Shown piece after piece: positions 25,666 to 34,011 of a DNA stretch of 64,000 bases (its first letter is position 1; each line of letters starts with the position of its first letter). Made by a program: the position numbers and the translations under genes. Source of the DNA: Clostridium intestinale DSM 6191 (GTDB lineage Bacteria > Bacillota > Clostridia > Clostridiales > Clostridiaceae). The stretch is from contig NZ_FQXU01000013.1 in assembly GCF_900130055.1 (NCBI RefSeq), forward strand, positions 55,628-119,627, in the 5' to 3' direction. A model generated the notes under the pieces. The model had not been told where the DNA came from. It did not search any database and saw only the letters and a program-made list of their open reading frames with translations.

Positions 25666-26472
25666 TTAAATCTTCAGTTCCAAAAGAATTACACTTATGA
25701 CATATGTAATTAATGAAAGAACAACTGCTAAAATTAATATAGAAGTCATTAAAATGTTATATTTTATAATAATTACTTCAGATATTAAGTTTGAAAATCC
25801 TATTGCATTAAGTATAAGTAATAAGAGAAATATAACATCTAATCCCTTTGAAGCTCCTTTTACATCTGCCTTACTTAAGGATATATGAGAAGCTATGCAA
25901 ATTGATAGAAATAAAAATAAATAGAAATAGGGATTTTTAAAATTTTCTATAAGAAAAATATTTCTTATAAAACTTTTATATAAAATAAGTATATTATAAA
26001 AAACTTCTTTATTTAATACTTCGAACTTTAATCCTTTTTCAAGAATTTCAATTAAATTAAAATATGATTTAGGAATACTAAATCTCATTAAAGCTATAAT
26101 TGATATAGTTCCTCCAAACATAGGCGCAATTCCTATAAAAAAGTTACCTATCTCATGATATAAATTATTTTTTCTATAACTATGTTTTACATATCCCATA
26201 GTTCCATTTGCATCTGGTTTTTGAAAAAGTTTTACCTCAGTTATTTTATGCCCAAAGAGTAAGGCCATTAATCCATGACTTAATTCATGGATAGGTACTC
26301 CTATAAAACCTGTAATCATAAGTGACTTACTTCCAAATCTTTTTTGAAAATTTTTGAGTGAATTATTTCTTAATGCTCCTAAAATAAAGCCTATTACAAT
26401 TATAACTGCTGTCAAATATAATGTTTCTACTATTGTTTTTGTTATTACATCTATAATAATATTACTCATCAA
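25666..26472 (-). CDS. Polytopic membrane protein with HExxH zinc motif
   Basis: A 268-residue protein with about six membrane helices. After the first helix, residues 58-75 read GVPIHELSHGLMALLFGHK, placing H62, E63 and H66 as a zinc-protease motif at a membrane edge. A later NFFIGIAPMFGG segment lies where site-2-type (M50-like) peptidases carry their second motif. A putative intramembrane or membrane-associated metallopeptidase; the third ligand is not certain and an unrelated function is possible. Monocistronic; ribosome site AAAGGTG. Confidence 0.7.
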   Translation of the reverse strand: MMSNIIIDVITKTIVETLYLTAVIIVIGFILGALRNNSLKNFQKRFGSKSLMITGFIGVPIHELSHGLMALLFGHKITEVKLFQKPDANGTMGYVKHSYRKNNLYHEIGNFFIGIAPMFGGTISIIALMRFSIPKSYFNLIEILEKGLKFEVLNKEVFYNILILYKSFIRNIFLIENFKNPYFYLFLFLSICIASHISLSKADVKGASKGLDVIFLLLLILNAIGFSNLISEVIIIKYNILMTSILILAVVLSLITYVISVILLELKI

Positions 26473-26501
26473 ATCACCTTTTAATTTAAGCTTTATCCTA
26501 T

Positions 26502-27284
26502 TTATAAATTAAGCCACTCTATTGCTTTTTTAATATAAGTATCCCAAAAATCCCATTCATGTCCTCCTGGTCCTTCTTCATAAGTAGATGAAATTCCTTT
26601 TTCTTCTAGATACTTTTTAAATCTAACATTTGATTCATATAAAAAGTCCTCTGTTCCTATAGCTTGATATATTCCTGGAAGTTTAAGACCGTTTTTAGTC
26701 AGATTTTCTATAAGAGAATATATTTTATATGGATTAACCTTTTCAGGATTCTCTCCAAACATTGCCTTTAACTTAATAAAAGGAGGTTCATTCGAAAAAT
26801 CAACGCTTTCCAAAGCATCAACAGCTCCTGATAAACAAACAGCTGCCGCAAATTTATCCGGATTTCTAAGTGCTATCATAAGTGCACCATATCCCCCCAT
26901 TGATAATCCACCAATAAAATTATCTTCCTTTTTATCTGATAAAGGGAATGTCATTCTAACAAACCTTGGAAGTTCTTCCGTAATAAATGTGTAGTAGTTA
27001 TGCCCGTATTCTGTATCTACATAAAAGCTATTTTGAACTGAAGTCATTACTAATGCTAGATCTTTCTCTTCAGCATATCTCTCAACATTAGAATGTCTAG
27101 TCCAGCAACTATAATCATCAAACATTCCGTGTAACAAATATAAAGTTTTAAACTTTTTAATAGGATAAACTTCATCCAAAGTTTTTTCATATTTATTCAT
27201 ATCAAATAATGTTGGAATTACTACTCTTACATTTACTTTTGTATTTAGTACATATGAGTGAAAATTGCAATCTATCAATGCCAT
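26502..27284 (-). CDS. Esterase of the esterase D / EstA family
   Basis: A 260-residue alpha/beta hydrolase. YLLHG (residues 49-53), the GHNYYTFITEELP helix typical of S-formylglutathione hydrolase/feruloyl-esterase-like enzymes, nucleophile S128 in GGLSMGGYGA, acid in IGTEDFL and histidine in GPGGHEWDFW. Most like lactococcal tributyrin esterase EstA, acting on short-chain acyl esters. No signal peptide. Single gene. Confidence 0.9.
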   Translation of the reverse strand: MALIDCNFHSYVLNTKVNVRVVIPTLFDMNKYEKTLDEVYPIKKFKTLYLLHGMFDDYSCWTRHSNVERYAEEKDLALVMTSVQNSFYVDTEYGHNYYTFITEELPRFVRMTFPLSDKKEDNFIGGLSMGGYGALMIALRNPDKFAAAVCLSGAVDALESVDFSNEPPFIKLKAMFGENPEKVNPYKIYSLIENLTKNGLKLPGIYQAIGTEDFLYESNVRFKKYLEEKGISSTYEEGPGGHEWDFWDTYIKKAIEWLNL

Positions 27285-27444
27285 ATTTAATACTTCCTTT
27301 CATATTATAAAATTAATTTATACCTATTATTATATCAGTAGCTGAATCTAAAACCCAAATTTTTCTTTTAAAATTCTATTAATGATTATATAATAATTAT
27401 AGAAATTTATTTTCTTACTATTAAATTTAAAAGGAGGGATGAAA

Positions 27445-27531
27445 ATGTTTATTATTAATAAAAAACATTTATTTAAAAGAAAGAAGGTACTCTATGATAA
27501 ATATTACAGTTCGTCCCATACAAATAGGTGA
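27445..27531 (+). CDS. Possible leader peptide (28 aa) overlapping the GNAT gene
   Basis: ATG at 27445 with the best ribosome site of the neighbourhood (AAAGGAGG, 7 bases) encodes MFIINKKHLFKRKK..., a basic 28-residue peptide. It ends at 27531, 38 bases inside the GNAT gene in another frame. The GNAT gene itself has only a weak AAGG. This arrangement suggests translational coupling or a regulatory leader. Confidence 0.4.
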   Translation: MFIINKKHLFKRKKVLYDKYYSSSHTNR

Positions 27532-28444
27532 ATTTCCTAGATTCTTATCAATAGGAACTAGCCATGAAAATTTAGAAGATATAAAAAAATATGTTACTGA
27601 GCTTTTAGAATCTGGCTGCACAAGATTAGAATGGTGTTATGTCTTAGAAAATAATGGTGATTTTTTAGGAAAATTTATATTTTGGTCTCTTCCTAAACTA
27701 GATAAACCACTAGATATAGTTTTATTAGATTTAGATTGGTCAAATAAGAAGTATTTAGAACTAGGAACTTTATTTTTAGAAAAGATTAAAGATATCTCTA
27801 AAGATCTATCTATTGCTAATTTGGGATATGTTTTAGATTCCCCAGCTCAATATCCTCAGTGGCAGGAACACTTTAATAAAAGGTCTAAACTTCTAGAAAC
27901 CTCTGGTTTTAAAGTTTCTAGAAAAACTAAAAGATTCATCTACTCATCAAGTGCTCCATTAGTTAACTTTAATTACGAAAATTTTATCATCAGATCTTTA
28001 GAAGATGTTGATGACAGTGAATATATTAAAGCTATACTTGAAGTTTCAAAATCTACCTTAGATGAACGAATTAATTTTGATATAAACTCAATAGGTGCGT
28101 TTGCTCAAGCAGAAGAAAACTTTAAATATCTTAAGAATATGCATTATAAACCCTCTTGGTGGAAATTAATATATGATAAAATTGATAATTCACTAATAGG
28201 TTTAGTTATGCCTACTATTGCACCCTCATTTGGAACTATAGGTCATATAGGTGTGGTTCCTGAAAAGCGTGGTAAAGGGTATGTAGATGTTCTTCTTTCC
28301 CTAGGAACCAAAATACTTTTAGATAATGATGTTGATGTAATTAAAACAGATACTGACATAAATAATGTTCCTATGGCAAATGCATTCATTAAAGCTGGTT
28401 ATGATCATTTTGCTACTCGTAATGAATATAGTATAAAATTGTAA
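27494..28444 (+). CDS. Double-domain GNAT acetyltransferase (316 aa)
   Basis: Two GNAT-like halves: N-terminal residues 1-150 (ITVRPIQIGEFPRFLSIG, YVLENNGDFLGKFIFWSL) lack an obvious CoA loop. The C-terminal half has VVPEKRGKGYVDVLLSLG and TDINNVPMANAFIKAGYD, the usual acetyl-CoA loop and terminal signature. Substrate unknown; related two-lobed GNATs act on small molecules or antibiotics. Weak ribosome site, preceded by a short overlapping peptide frame with a strong one. Ends at a shared terminator. Confidence 0.85.
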   Translation: MINITVRPIQIGEFPRFLSIGTSHENLEDIKKYVTELLESGCTRLEWCYVLENNGDFLGKFIFWSLPKLDKPLDIVLLDLDWSNKKYLELGTLFLEKIKDISKDLSIANLGYVLDSPAQYPQWQEHFNKRSKLLETSGFKVSRKTKRFIYSSSAPLVNFNYENFIIRSLEDVDDSEYIKAILEVSKSTLDERINFDINSIGAFAQAEENFKYLKNMHYKPSWWKLIYDKIDNSLIGLVMPTIAPSFGTIGHIGVVPEKRGKGYVDVLLSLGTKILLDNDVDVIKTDTDINNVPMANAFIKAGYDHFATRNEYSIKL

Positions 28445-28447
28445 GAT

Positions 28448-28483
28448 AAACACCACCTTGAAATTAATCAAGGTGGTGTTTAT
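28448..28483. terminator. Bidirectional terminator
   Basis: 14-bp arms AAACACCACCTTGA / TCAAGGTGGTGTTT between the convergent GNAT gene and ABC permease gene. Confidence 0.85.
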
Positions 28484-29169
28484 CAGTTTAATAAATCAGC
28501 ATTTTCAACATTTCTTATAGATAGATATGAAGCTATTATTCCGATAACCCCCATAGCAGTTGTAATTATTATTGATTCTTGAACCCCATTGCCTAGTATG
28601 CTAAGTACTATAACTGATGTTACTATAGTAGCTACTGTACTCTTCTTCTTCATACCTACGAACATTGGAATTAAACTAATAAAAGAAAAGATTAAAGAAA
28701 AAATAAAATTATTAACTAACCCTTTTGAAATTATCTCTAATGTCAATCTTTCATCAAAAATATAAATAAACTTATTTATAATATATATACATATATTTAC
28801 GAATATGCTAGATAAAAACATACTTAAAAAGGAAAAACTTAATATTAAAATCACTTTCGATACCATTATCTTCATCCTTTTTATTGGGTACATAAACATA
28901 ATATTTATAGTTTTAGTTGTATATTCGCTAATCATAACCCTAGATATTATTACAGCAGTAAAAACTAAAAATACTGATCTTACCATTACACCACCAAACT
29001 CAAACATAGTACCATAGTCATATATAGGTAAATCTCCTTCAGCCTTAGCTAGGTAAACAGTAACCATTATTAATGGAACTAATATTATATTGGTTATAGC
29101 AACTGATTTAACACTTATTTTTGCCTTTTTATATTCAAGCTTTATTAAATTAAGCACTTCTTTCACCAT
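28483..29169 (-). CDS. ABC-2 type permease (BcrB/lantibiotic-immunity-like)
   Basis: A 228-residue integral membrane protein with six hydrophobic helices and the ABC-2 layout (cytoplasmic amphipathic N-terminus LNLIKLEYKKAKISVKS, loop YTTKTINIMFMYPIKR before helix 3). It overlaps the ATPase gene by 20 bp and must form the exporter with it. Likely cargo is a peptide antibiotic such as bacitracin or a lantibiotic, by analogy with BcrAB. The exact start is uncertain because AAAGG abuts the first ATG. Confidence 0.85.
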   Translation of the reverse strand: MVKEVLNLIKLEYKKAKISVKSVAITNIILVPLIMVTVYLAKAEGDLPIYDYGTMFEFGGVMVRSVFLVFTAVIISRVMISEYTTKTINIMFMYPIKRMKIMVSKVILILSFSFLSMFLSSIFVNICIYIINKFIYIFDERLTLEIISKGLVNNFIFSLIFSFISLIPMFVGMKKKSTVATIVTSVIVLSILGNGVQESIIITTAMGVIGIIASYLSIRNVENADLLN

Positions 29170-30073
29170 CCTTTAATAACTTTAAGAAATGATCTTCTAA
29201 AGAATTATTTTTTTTGTTTATTGCTTCTATATTAACGTCATTTAGAATTAAAGCCTTTGATATCTCATTTTGGCTTAACCTTAAATCATATATTCTTATA
29301 AGTGTATTTTCTTCGACTCTTATATTGGTTATATTTAAGTTGTTTTCTAAAACAAAAGCAGCTATAGAACAATCCTTAGTTATAATTTCTATATACTCAC
29401 TCTTTTCCCCTCTAATCTCTTCCATAGAAACTTCTTCAACCAATCTTCCATTATTTATTACTGCAATAGTGTCTGCTATTTGTTCTATTTCACTTAAGAT
29501 ATGGCTTGAAATTAAGATAGTCATTCCATATTCTTTATTTAACATTCTAAGTAAATTTCTCATGTCCTTTATACCAATAGGATCAAGTCCATTAATAGGT
29601 TCATCTAATATTAATAACTCCGGTTTAGTTAATATAGCCCTTGCTATTCCTAACCTCTGTTTCATTCCTAATGAATAATCCTTAACTGCTTTATTTTCAA
29701 TGTCCTTTAAATCTACTAAATCTAGTGCTTTATCAATAGCTTCTTTATTATGATATCCCATATACTCACAATGAAGTTCAAGATTATCTCTTCCAGTTAC
29801 TTTGTCATAAAATACTGGGTACTCAATTATAGTTCCCATTCTTTTTAACACTTCATATGATGTGTTTGTGAGCTTTTCTCCGAAGATTTCTATTTCTCCT
29901 TCAGTTGGTTTAACTAAGTTAGTAATAAGCTTCATGATTGTAGTTTTTCCTGCTCCATTTGGTCCTAGAAATCCATATATCTCACCTTTTTTAATGTTCA
30001 TATTAACATTTGAAACAACATTTTTATCCTTAAATGTTTTTGTTAAGTTTGTAGTTTTTAATATATATTTCAA
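29150..30073 (-). CDS. ABC transporter ATPase (BcrA-like)
   Basis: About 307 residues. Walker A GPNGAGKTT, signature YSLGMKQRLGIARA, Walker B LLILDEPINGLDP and the switch SSHILSE give a complete nucleotide-binding domain. The C-terminal ~85-residue extension is of the BcrA/drug-export type. A TTG at 30073 lies 8 bases after AAGGAG; the in-frame GTG at 30082 abuts that site, so TTG is preferred. Forms an exporter with the overlapping permease. Downstream of a two-component system that probably controls it. Confidence 0.92.
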   Translation of the reverse strand: MKYILKTTNLTKTFKDKNVVSNVNMNIKKGEIYGFLGPNGAGKTTIMKLITNLVKPTEGEIEIFGEKLTNTSYEVLKRMGTIIEYPVFYDKVTGRDNLELHCEYMGYHNKEAIDKALDLVDLKDIENKAVKDYSLGMKQRLGIARAILTKPELLILDEPINGLDPIGIKDMRNLLRMLNKEYGMTILISSHILSEIEQIADTIAVINNGRLVEEVSMEEIRGEKSEYIEIITKDCSIAAFVLENNLNITNIRVEENTLIRIYDLRLSQNEISKALILNDVNIEAINKKNNSLEDHFLKLLKDGERSA

Positions 30074-30166
30074 TGCTCTCACTCCTTTTATTACCTTATC
30101 TCTAAGTTTATTCTAAATCTTCAACTTCTCTTTTTTATTAATCAAATCTTACAAAATACTTAAGTT

Positions 30167-30205
30167 TAAAAACCAAGATGCTATAATTTCATACATCTTG
30201 GTTTC
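30167..30205 (-). terminator. Terminator after the histidine kinase gene
   Basis: Arms AAACCAAGATG and CATCTTGGTTT; on the minus strand followed by TTTAAAC. It separates the two-component genes from the ABC exporter genes. Confidence 0.8.
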
Positions 30206-30207
30206 AT

Positions 30208-31143
30208 TTAATAGTCTATTATTTTTAACTTAACTGTAAATGTTGTTGTTTTATAAGGTATACTTTTTAAAAATATTTCACCATTCATCTTTTCAACTAA
30301 TCTTTTGGTTATTGTAAGACCTAGTCCACTGCCTTGAAAAACCCTATTTCTTGAGTCCTCAAGTGTATACATTCTTTCAAAAACCCTATCTATTTTATCT
30401 TCTTCTATTCCTCTTCCTTTATCTATTACATGTATATAAATAGATTTCTCATTTTCTTCTATACTTAATCCTATAAATTTGCCATCTGTTCCATATTTAA
30501 CAGAATTAGAAAGTAAATTATTTAAGATTCTATCAAGTGCTTCTTCATTTCCAAAGGCATATAAATCTTTTTCTGGAATATTAATATCTACCTCAAATCC
30601 TTTAGAATTTAATATATCATAAAAGTTCAGTATATTTTTTCTGCATACCTCATTTATATTTATCCTAGTCAAAGAAATATCCTTATCCCCTGATTCTAAT
30701 TTAGCTAAATCAAAAAACTTATTTATTAAATCAATTACCTCAATAGTTTTGTCATGCACTTTCTCTAAAAGAACTTCTTTCTCATCACTACGCATACTTT
30801 TATCTAAATTTATGGTCTCTATGTAACCTAAAACTACAGTAAGGGGAGTTTTTAAATCATGAGAAATATTTGAAAGCATTTTCCTCATAGAATCTTCTTT
30901 TTTTCTATATTCAGCTAAAATCATTTGATTGTTTTCTAAAAGTTTGTTGATTTCTGATAATAGATCTTTTAAAACCTTATCATCAGTTACAACCAATATC
31001 TTCTCTTCGCTATTATCATTTAATATTTGTTTTAATTTTCCCTTTATATATACTAAGTTTTCATTTCTAACTTTTTGCGAAAAATACTGAAACAAAATAA
31101 TACAGATTAATATAGCTATTACAATACATAAAATAATAAGCAA
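30208..31143 (-). CDS. Sensor histidine kinase
   Basis: A 311-residue kinase with one N-terminal membrane helix (residues 1-20) and no extracellular sensor domain, so it resembles intramembrane-sensing kinases of antibiotic-resistance systems. The phospho-acceptor is H95 in SNISHDLKTPL, followed by N-box NLLSNSVKYG, G1 DKGRGIEEDK and G2 GSGLGLTITK. TTG start 9 bases after GGAGG. It begins one base after the response regulator stop. Its partner is the regulator at 31145. Confidence 0.93.
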   Translation of the reverse strand: MLIILCIVIAILICIILFQYFSQKVRNENLVYIKGKLKQILNDNSEEKILVVTDDKVLKDLLSEINKLLENNQMILAEYRKKEDSMRKMLSNISHDLKTPLTVVLGYIETINLDKSMRSDEKEVLLEKVHDKTIEVIDLINKFFDLAKLESGDKDISLTRININEVCRKNILNFYDILNSKGFEVDINIPEKDLYAFGNEEALDRILNNLLSNSVKYGTDGKFIGLSIEENEKSIYIHVIDKGRGIEEDKIDRVFERMYTLEDSRNRVFQGSGLGLTITKRLVEKMNGEIFLKSIPYKTTTFTVKLKIIDY

Positions 31144-31144
31144 A

Positions 31145-31834
31145 TTAGTTTACCTCCAGTTTATACCCAATTCCCCACAAGGTTTTTATATATTCAGGCT
31201 TTGAAGGATCATCTTCAATTTTCTCTCTAAGTCTTCTCATATGTACATTTATAACATTTTCATCTCCATAGTATTCTTCTTTCCATGCAAAACTGTAAAT
31301 TTGAGCTTTTGTAAAAACTCTATTAGGATTCTTTACAAATAACTTTAATATATCAAATTCTTTTGATGTAAGTTGAATATTTTCACCATTTTTACTAACC
31401 AAAAAGCTATCTAAATCTATAGTTATATCTTTGATTTTTATTATATTGTCTTCTTTGTTAGTTGAATATTTAGTAGCTCTTCTAATAGCAGCCTTTATTC
31501 TTGCTGATATTTCTATCATTGAAAAAGGTTTAGCTATGTAGTCATCTGCTCCAAGCTCTAGTCCTACAGCCTTCTCCACATCACTACCTTTAGCTGACAT
31601 TATTAATATAGGAACTGAACTTTTATTCCTTATTATTTTCATAGTATCAAGTCCATCTAGTTTAGGTAACATTAGGTCTAATATTATTAAATCAAAATCA
31701 TCATTAAGAAATTTTACAACTCCTTCTTCTCCATCAAAAGCAGTTGTAACACTAAAACCATCTTTTATTAGATAATTTTTTACCATATCACTTATGGATA
31801 CATCATCTTCAATTATTAAAATATTATTATTCAT
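31145..31834 (-). CDS. Response regulator, OmpR/PhoB family
   Basis: 229 residues from the ATG at 31834, which has AAGGAAG 9 bases upstream and overlaps the end of the preceding gene. Receiver domain with D53 in ILDLMLPK and K-P-F loop KPFSMIEI; C-terminal winged helix with TSKEFDILKLF, VINVHMRRLREKIE and TLWGIGYKLE. Paired with the kinase at 30208 and probably regulating the ABC exporter 28483-30073. Confidence 0.94.
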   Translation of the reverse strand: MNNNILIIEDDVSISDMVKNYLIKDGFSVTTAFDGEEGVVKFLNDDFDLIILDLMLPKLDGLDTMKIIRNKSSVPILIMSAKGSDVEKAVGLELGADDYIAKPFSMIEISARIKAAIRRATKYSTNKEDNIIKIKDITIDLDSFLVSKNGENIQLTSKEFDILKLFVKNPNRVFTKAQIYSFAWKEEYYGDENVINVHMRRLREKIEDDPSKPEYIKTLWGIGYKLEVN

Positions 31835-32234
31835 CCTTATCATCTTCCTTAATTTTAGTTATAAAAGGTAAATCAAAAAGAGAAATTCCTAATGAAAGTA
31901 CAATTGACACTGGTACGCTTGTACTTAATCTTAAACCCTTGGCTTTAGTAAAATAATATAGGATAAAATCCAAAATAACTATTAGGATAAAAAATACTAT
32001 AAACTTAAATCCCCTATCTTTTATGTTCTTGGAATCTAACTTTATTAATTTTAATATGGAGTCTACTAATAGATACAAATATACAATCACTAATAGAAAA
32101 ATGTTTCCCACTACTAACCCTATAGTAAAATCTCCAACTATATTTTTAAAAACGATAACTAATGAAGCTATTGTCCAAATAAATAATACTGTTATCATTG
32201 CTAGTTTAATATGTATAGATTTTAAATTCTTCAT
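31827..32234 (-). CDS. Four-helix membrane protein ahead of a two-component system
   Basis: About 135 residues from the ATG at 32234 (GAGGAAGG upstream); a longer frame exists but lacks a ribosome site and a plausible sequence. Four hydrophobic helices (around 8-30, 35-60, 75-95, 100-125) and a charged tail KEDDKDE. No known family. It overlaps the response regulator gene by 8 bp, so it belongs to the same operon and may be an accessory sensor or immunity protein. Confidence 0.7.
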   Translation of the reverse strand: MKNLKSIHIKLAMITVLFIWTIASLVIVFKNIVGDFTIGLVVGNIFLLVIVYLYLLVDSILKLIKLDSKNIKDRGFKFIVFFILIVILDFILYYFTKAKGLRLSTSVPVSIVLSLGISLFDLPFITKIKEDDKDE

Positions 32235-32380
32235 TTTGCCTTCCTCACTTGCTTCTTTTATGTAAATTATACCACCTGACCCTTCTGATTCCAATAAGTA
32301 AAATAGAGTGTTCTAAACATTTGTTAATACACACCCTATTTTGTTAAATGAATCTAATGAAACTACTGAAAAAATAAATT

Positions 32381-33169
32381 CTACAGTGGTATAAGTGTTA
32401 CTTTTCTTTTATCATAGGTAGCTATATAGTTAAAATTTATTTCCTTTAGAAACTCATATACGTACTCTATACCTTCCCCTACTCTATCAGCACTATGTGC
32501 ATCAGATCCAACAGTTATTATTTCTCCACCTAATTCTTTATATCTTTTAACTATATCAAGTTTCGGCATAAAATCATTTCGTGTTTTTAGTATAGATGTG
32601 TTAATTTCAATACCTTTTCCTTTTTCTATAACTTTTTTTAATAAATTATCTATTAGATCTAAATAATCTAAATAATTATATCTTGAATATTTATTCCAAG
32701 CATATCGTTGGACTAAGTCCATATGTCCCAACACATCATATTCACTTGTATCTGCAAGTTCATACATTTCTAAAAAGTAGTTTTTGTACACTTCATCAAT
32801 ATCTTTTTCTTCTATATGATTAATTACACCTATATTATCTATTCTATGAAGTGAACCTATTATAAAATCTATAGGTTTTCCTTTTAAATAATCATCTATC
32901 TCTTTAATCCTTAAATGTCCTTCTCCTATTTCTAAACCAAGTTTAATATTTATATCATTATTTGTTGAATTATACTTTGAAATCTCTTGCGCATATTCCT
33001 CAAAGTCTAAGAATCCATAACTAACATTGGCTTCTATCATACTGAAATGTTCTGTTAGGCATATTTCTTTAATATGTTTATCTTTTGCTTTTAAAATTAT
33101 ATTTTTAATATCCTCTTTAGAATCAAAAGAAAATTTTGAGTGTAGATGGTAATCATTATACTTATACAT
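32381..33169 (-). CDS. PHP-domain phosphatase (histidinol-phosphatase-like)
   Basis: A 262-residue PHP-family phosphoesterase. Metal-ligand motifs are DYHLHSKFS (residues 6-14), CLTEHFS, an internal IGSLHRID, GHMDLVQR and the C-terminal GSDAHSADRVG. This is the HisJ/HisK arrangement, which dephosphorylates histidinol phosphate. No other histidine biosynthesis gene is nearby, so the physiological substrate may differ. Single gene. Confidence 0.88.
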   Translation of the reverse strand: MYKYNDYHLHSKFSFDSKEDIKNIILKAKDKHIKEICLTEHFSMIEANVSYGFLDFEEYAQEISKYNSTNNDINIKLGLEIGEGHLRIKEIDDYLKGKPIDFIIGSLHRIDNIGVINHIEEKDIDEVYKNYFLEMYELADTSEYDVLGHMDLVQRYAWNKYSRYNYLDYLDLIDNLLKKVIEKGKGIEINTSILKTRNDFMPKLDIVKRYKELGGEIITVGSDAHSADRVGEGIEYVYEFLKEINFNYIATYDKRKVTLIPL

Positions 33170-33298
33170 ATATTGCTCCCCTTATTATTAAAGTATTTAG
33201 TAAGTTATTACTTTTTTATTATAAGCTTAATTATATTTCTGTTAAAGTGATAGTTTTGAATATTTGTTAAAAATGTTTCAATTTTATTAACATTTCCA

Positions 33299-33327
33299 TT
33301 GACAAAAAAATAACGACACTGTAATAT
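33299..33327 (+). promoter_or_regulatory. Strong sigma-A promoter
   Basis: Consensus TTGACA (33299-33304), 17-base spacer, TAATAT (33322-33327), 43 bases ahead of the lipoprotein gene at 33371. Confidence 0.8.
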
Positions 33328-33370
33328 ATAAATGAAAACGTAATACCAATTTAGAGGGGGACAAACTACT

Positions 33371-33922
33371 ATGAAAAAATTTTTAGGAATCGTATTATCA
33401 TTAGGTCTTGTTTTAGGACTAGCTGGATGTGGAAGCAAAACAGAACCTGCATCAACTTCTCCAGTTGATACAAGCAACATAAAAATGGGTAAAGTTGAAT
33501 ATGCTGCTCACGGAACTAAATGTTTCACAATTGCAGTAGCTACAGTATCTGGTGATACAATTGTTGGAGCTTATTTAGATGATTATCAATTTATGAGCAC
33601 AGATGTAGCAACAGGCGTACCTAACTCAGATAAAGATTTTGCTAAAGGTTATGCTGATCCAAAAAATGTTTTAGCTTCAAAGAAAGCTAATACTGAATAC
33701 TACAACAAAAATATGAAAGAAAAAGGTAAGGCTACAACTCCTGTTGAAGATTCTTTAGCAGCTATCGAAAAATATGTAACTGGTAAAACAGTTGCTGATT
33801 TAGAAAAAGTATTAAAAGATACTAGCACTGAAAAGATGGTTGATACAGTAAGTGGTGCTACATTAGTTGATACTAAAGGTTATGTTTCAGCTCTTGTTGA
33901 AGCTGCAAAAGCTGCAAAATAA
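33371..33922 (+). CDS. FMN-binding-like lipoprotein
   Basis: A 183-residue exported protein with lipobox LAGC (C20). The mature part resembles the FMN-binding domain of RnfG/NqrC and of PplA-type lipoproteins, in which FMN is esterified to the threonine of an SGAT motif; here VDTVSGATLVD places it at residues 161-164. It would be an extracytoplasmic electron carrier or flavoprotein. It has a near-consensus promoter, an AGAGGGGG ribosome site and clean lysine/alanine-rich codon use, suggesting strong expression. No rnf or ApbE flavin-transferase gene is adjacent. It could also be the source of a signal-peptide pheromone, as with the enterococcal cAD1 precursor. Confidence 0.75.
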   Translation: MKKFLGIVLSLGLVLGLAGCGSKTEPASTSPVDTSNIKMGKVEYAAHGTKCFTIAVATVSGDTIVGAYLDDYQFMSTDVATGVPNSDKDFAKGYADPKNVLASKKANTEYYNKNMKEKGKATTPVEDSLAAIEKYVTGKTVADLEKVLKDTSTEKMVDTVSGATLVDTKGYVSALVEAAKAAK

Positions 33923-33969
33923 TTAATTTAATTAATAGGGGTATTAATTAGAAATACAAATCCAAATTA

Positions 33970-34008
33970 AGAAACACTCTGATTTTATATCAGAGTGTTT
34001 TATATTTT
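33970..34008 (+). terminator. Rho-independent terminator
   Basis: 12-bp arms AAACACTCTGAT / ATCAGAGTGTTT then TATATTTTAT, between convergent genes; primarily for the lipoprotein gene. Confidence 0.82.
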
Positions 34009-34011
34009 ATC

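Noticed and set aside
33208..33480. Minus-strand 90-codon frame over the lipoprotein promoter
   Set aside because: It overlaps the lipoprotein gene and its consensus promoter and has no ribosome site.
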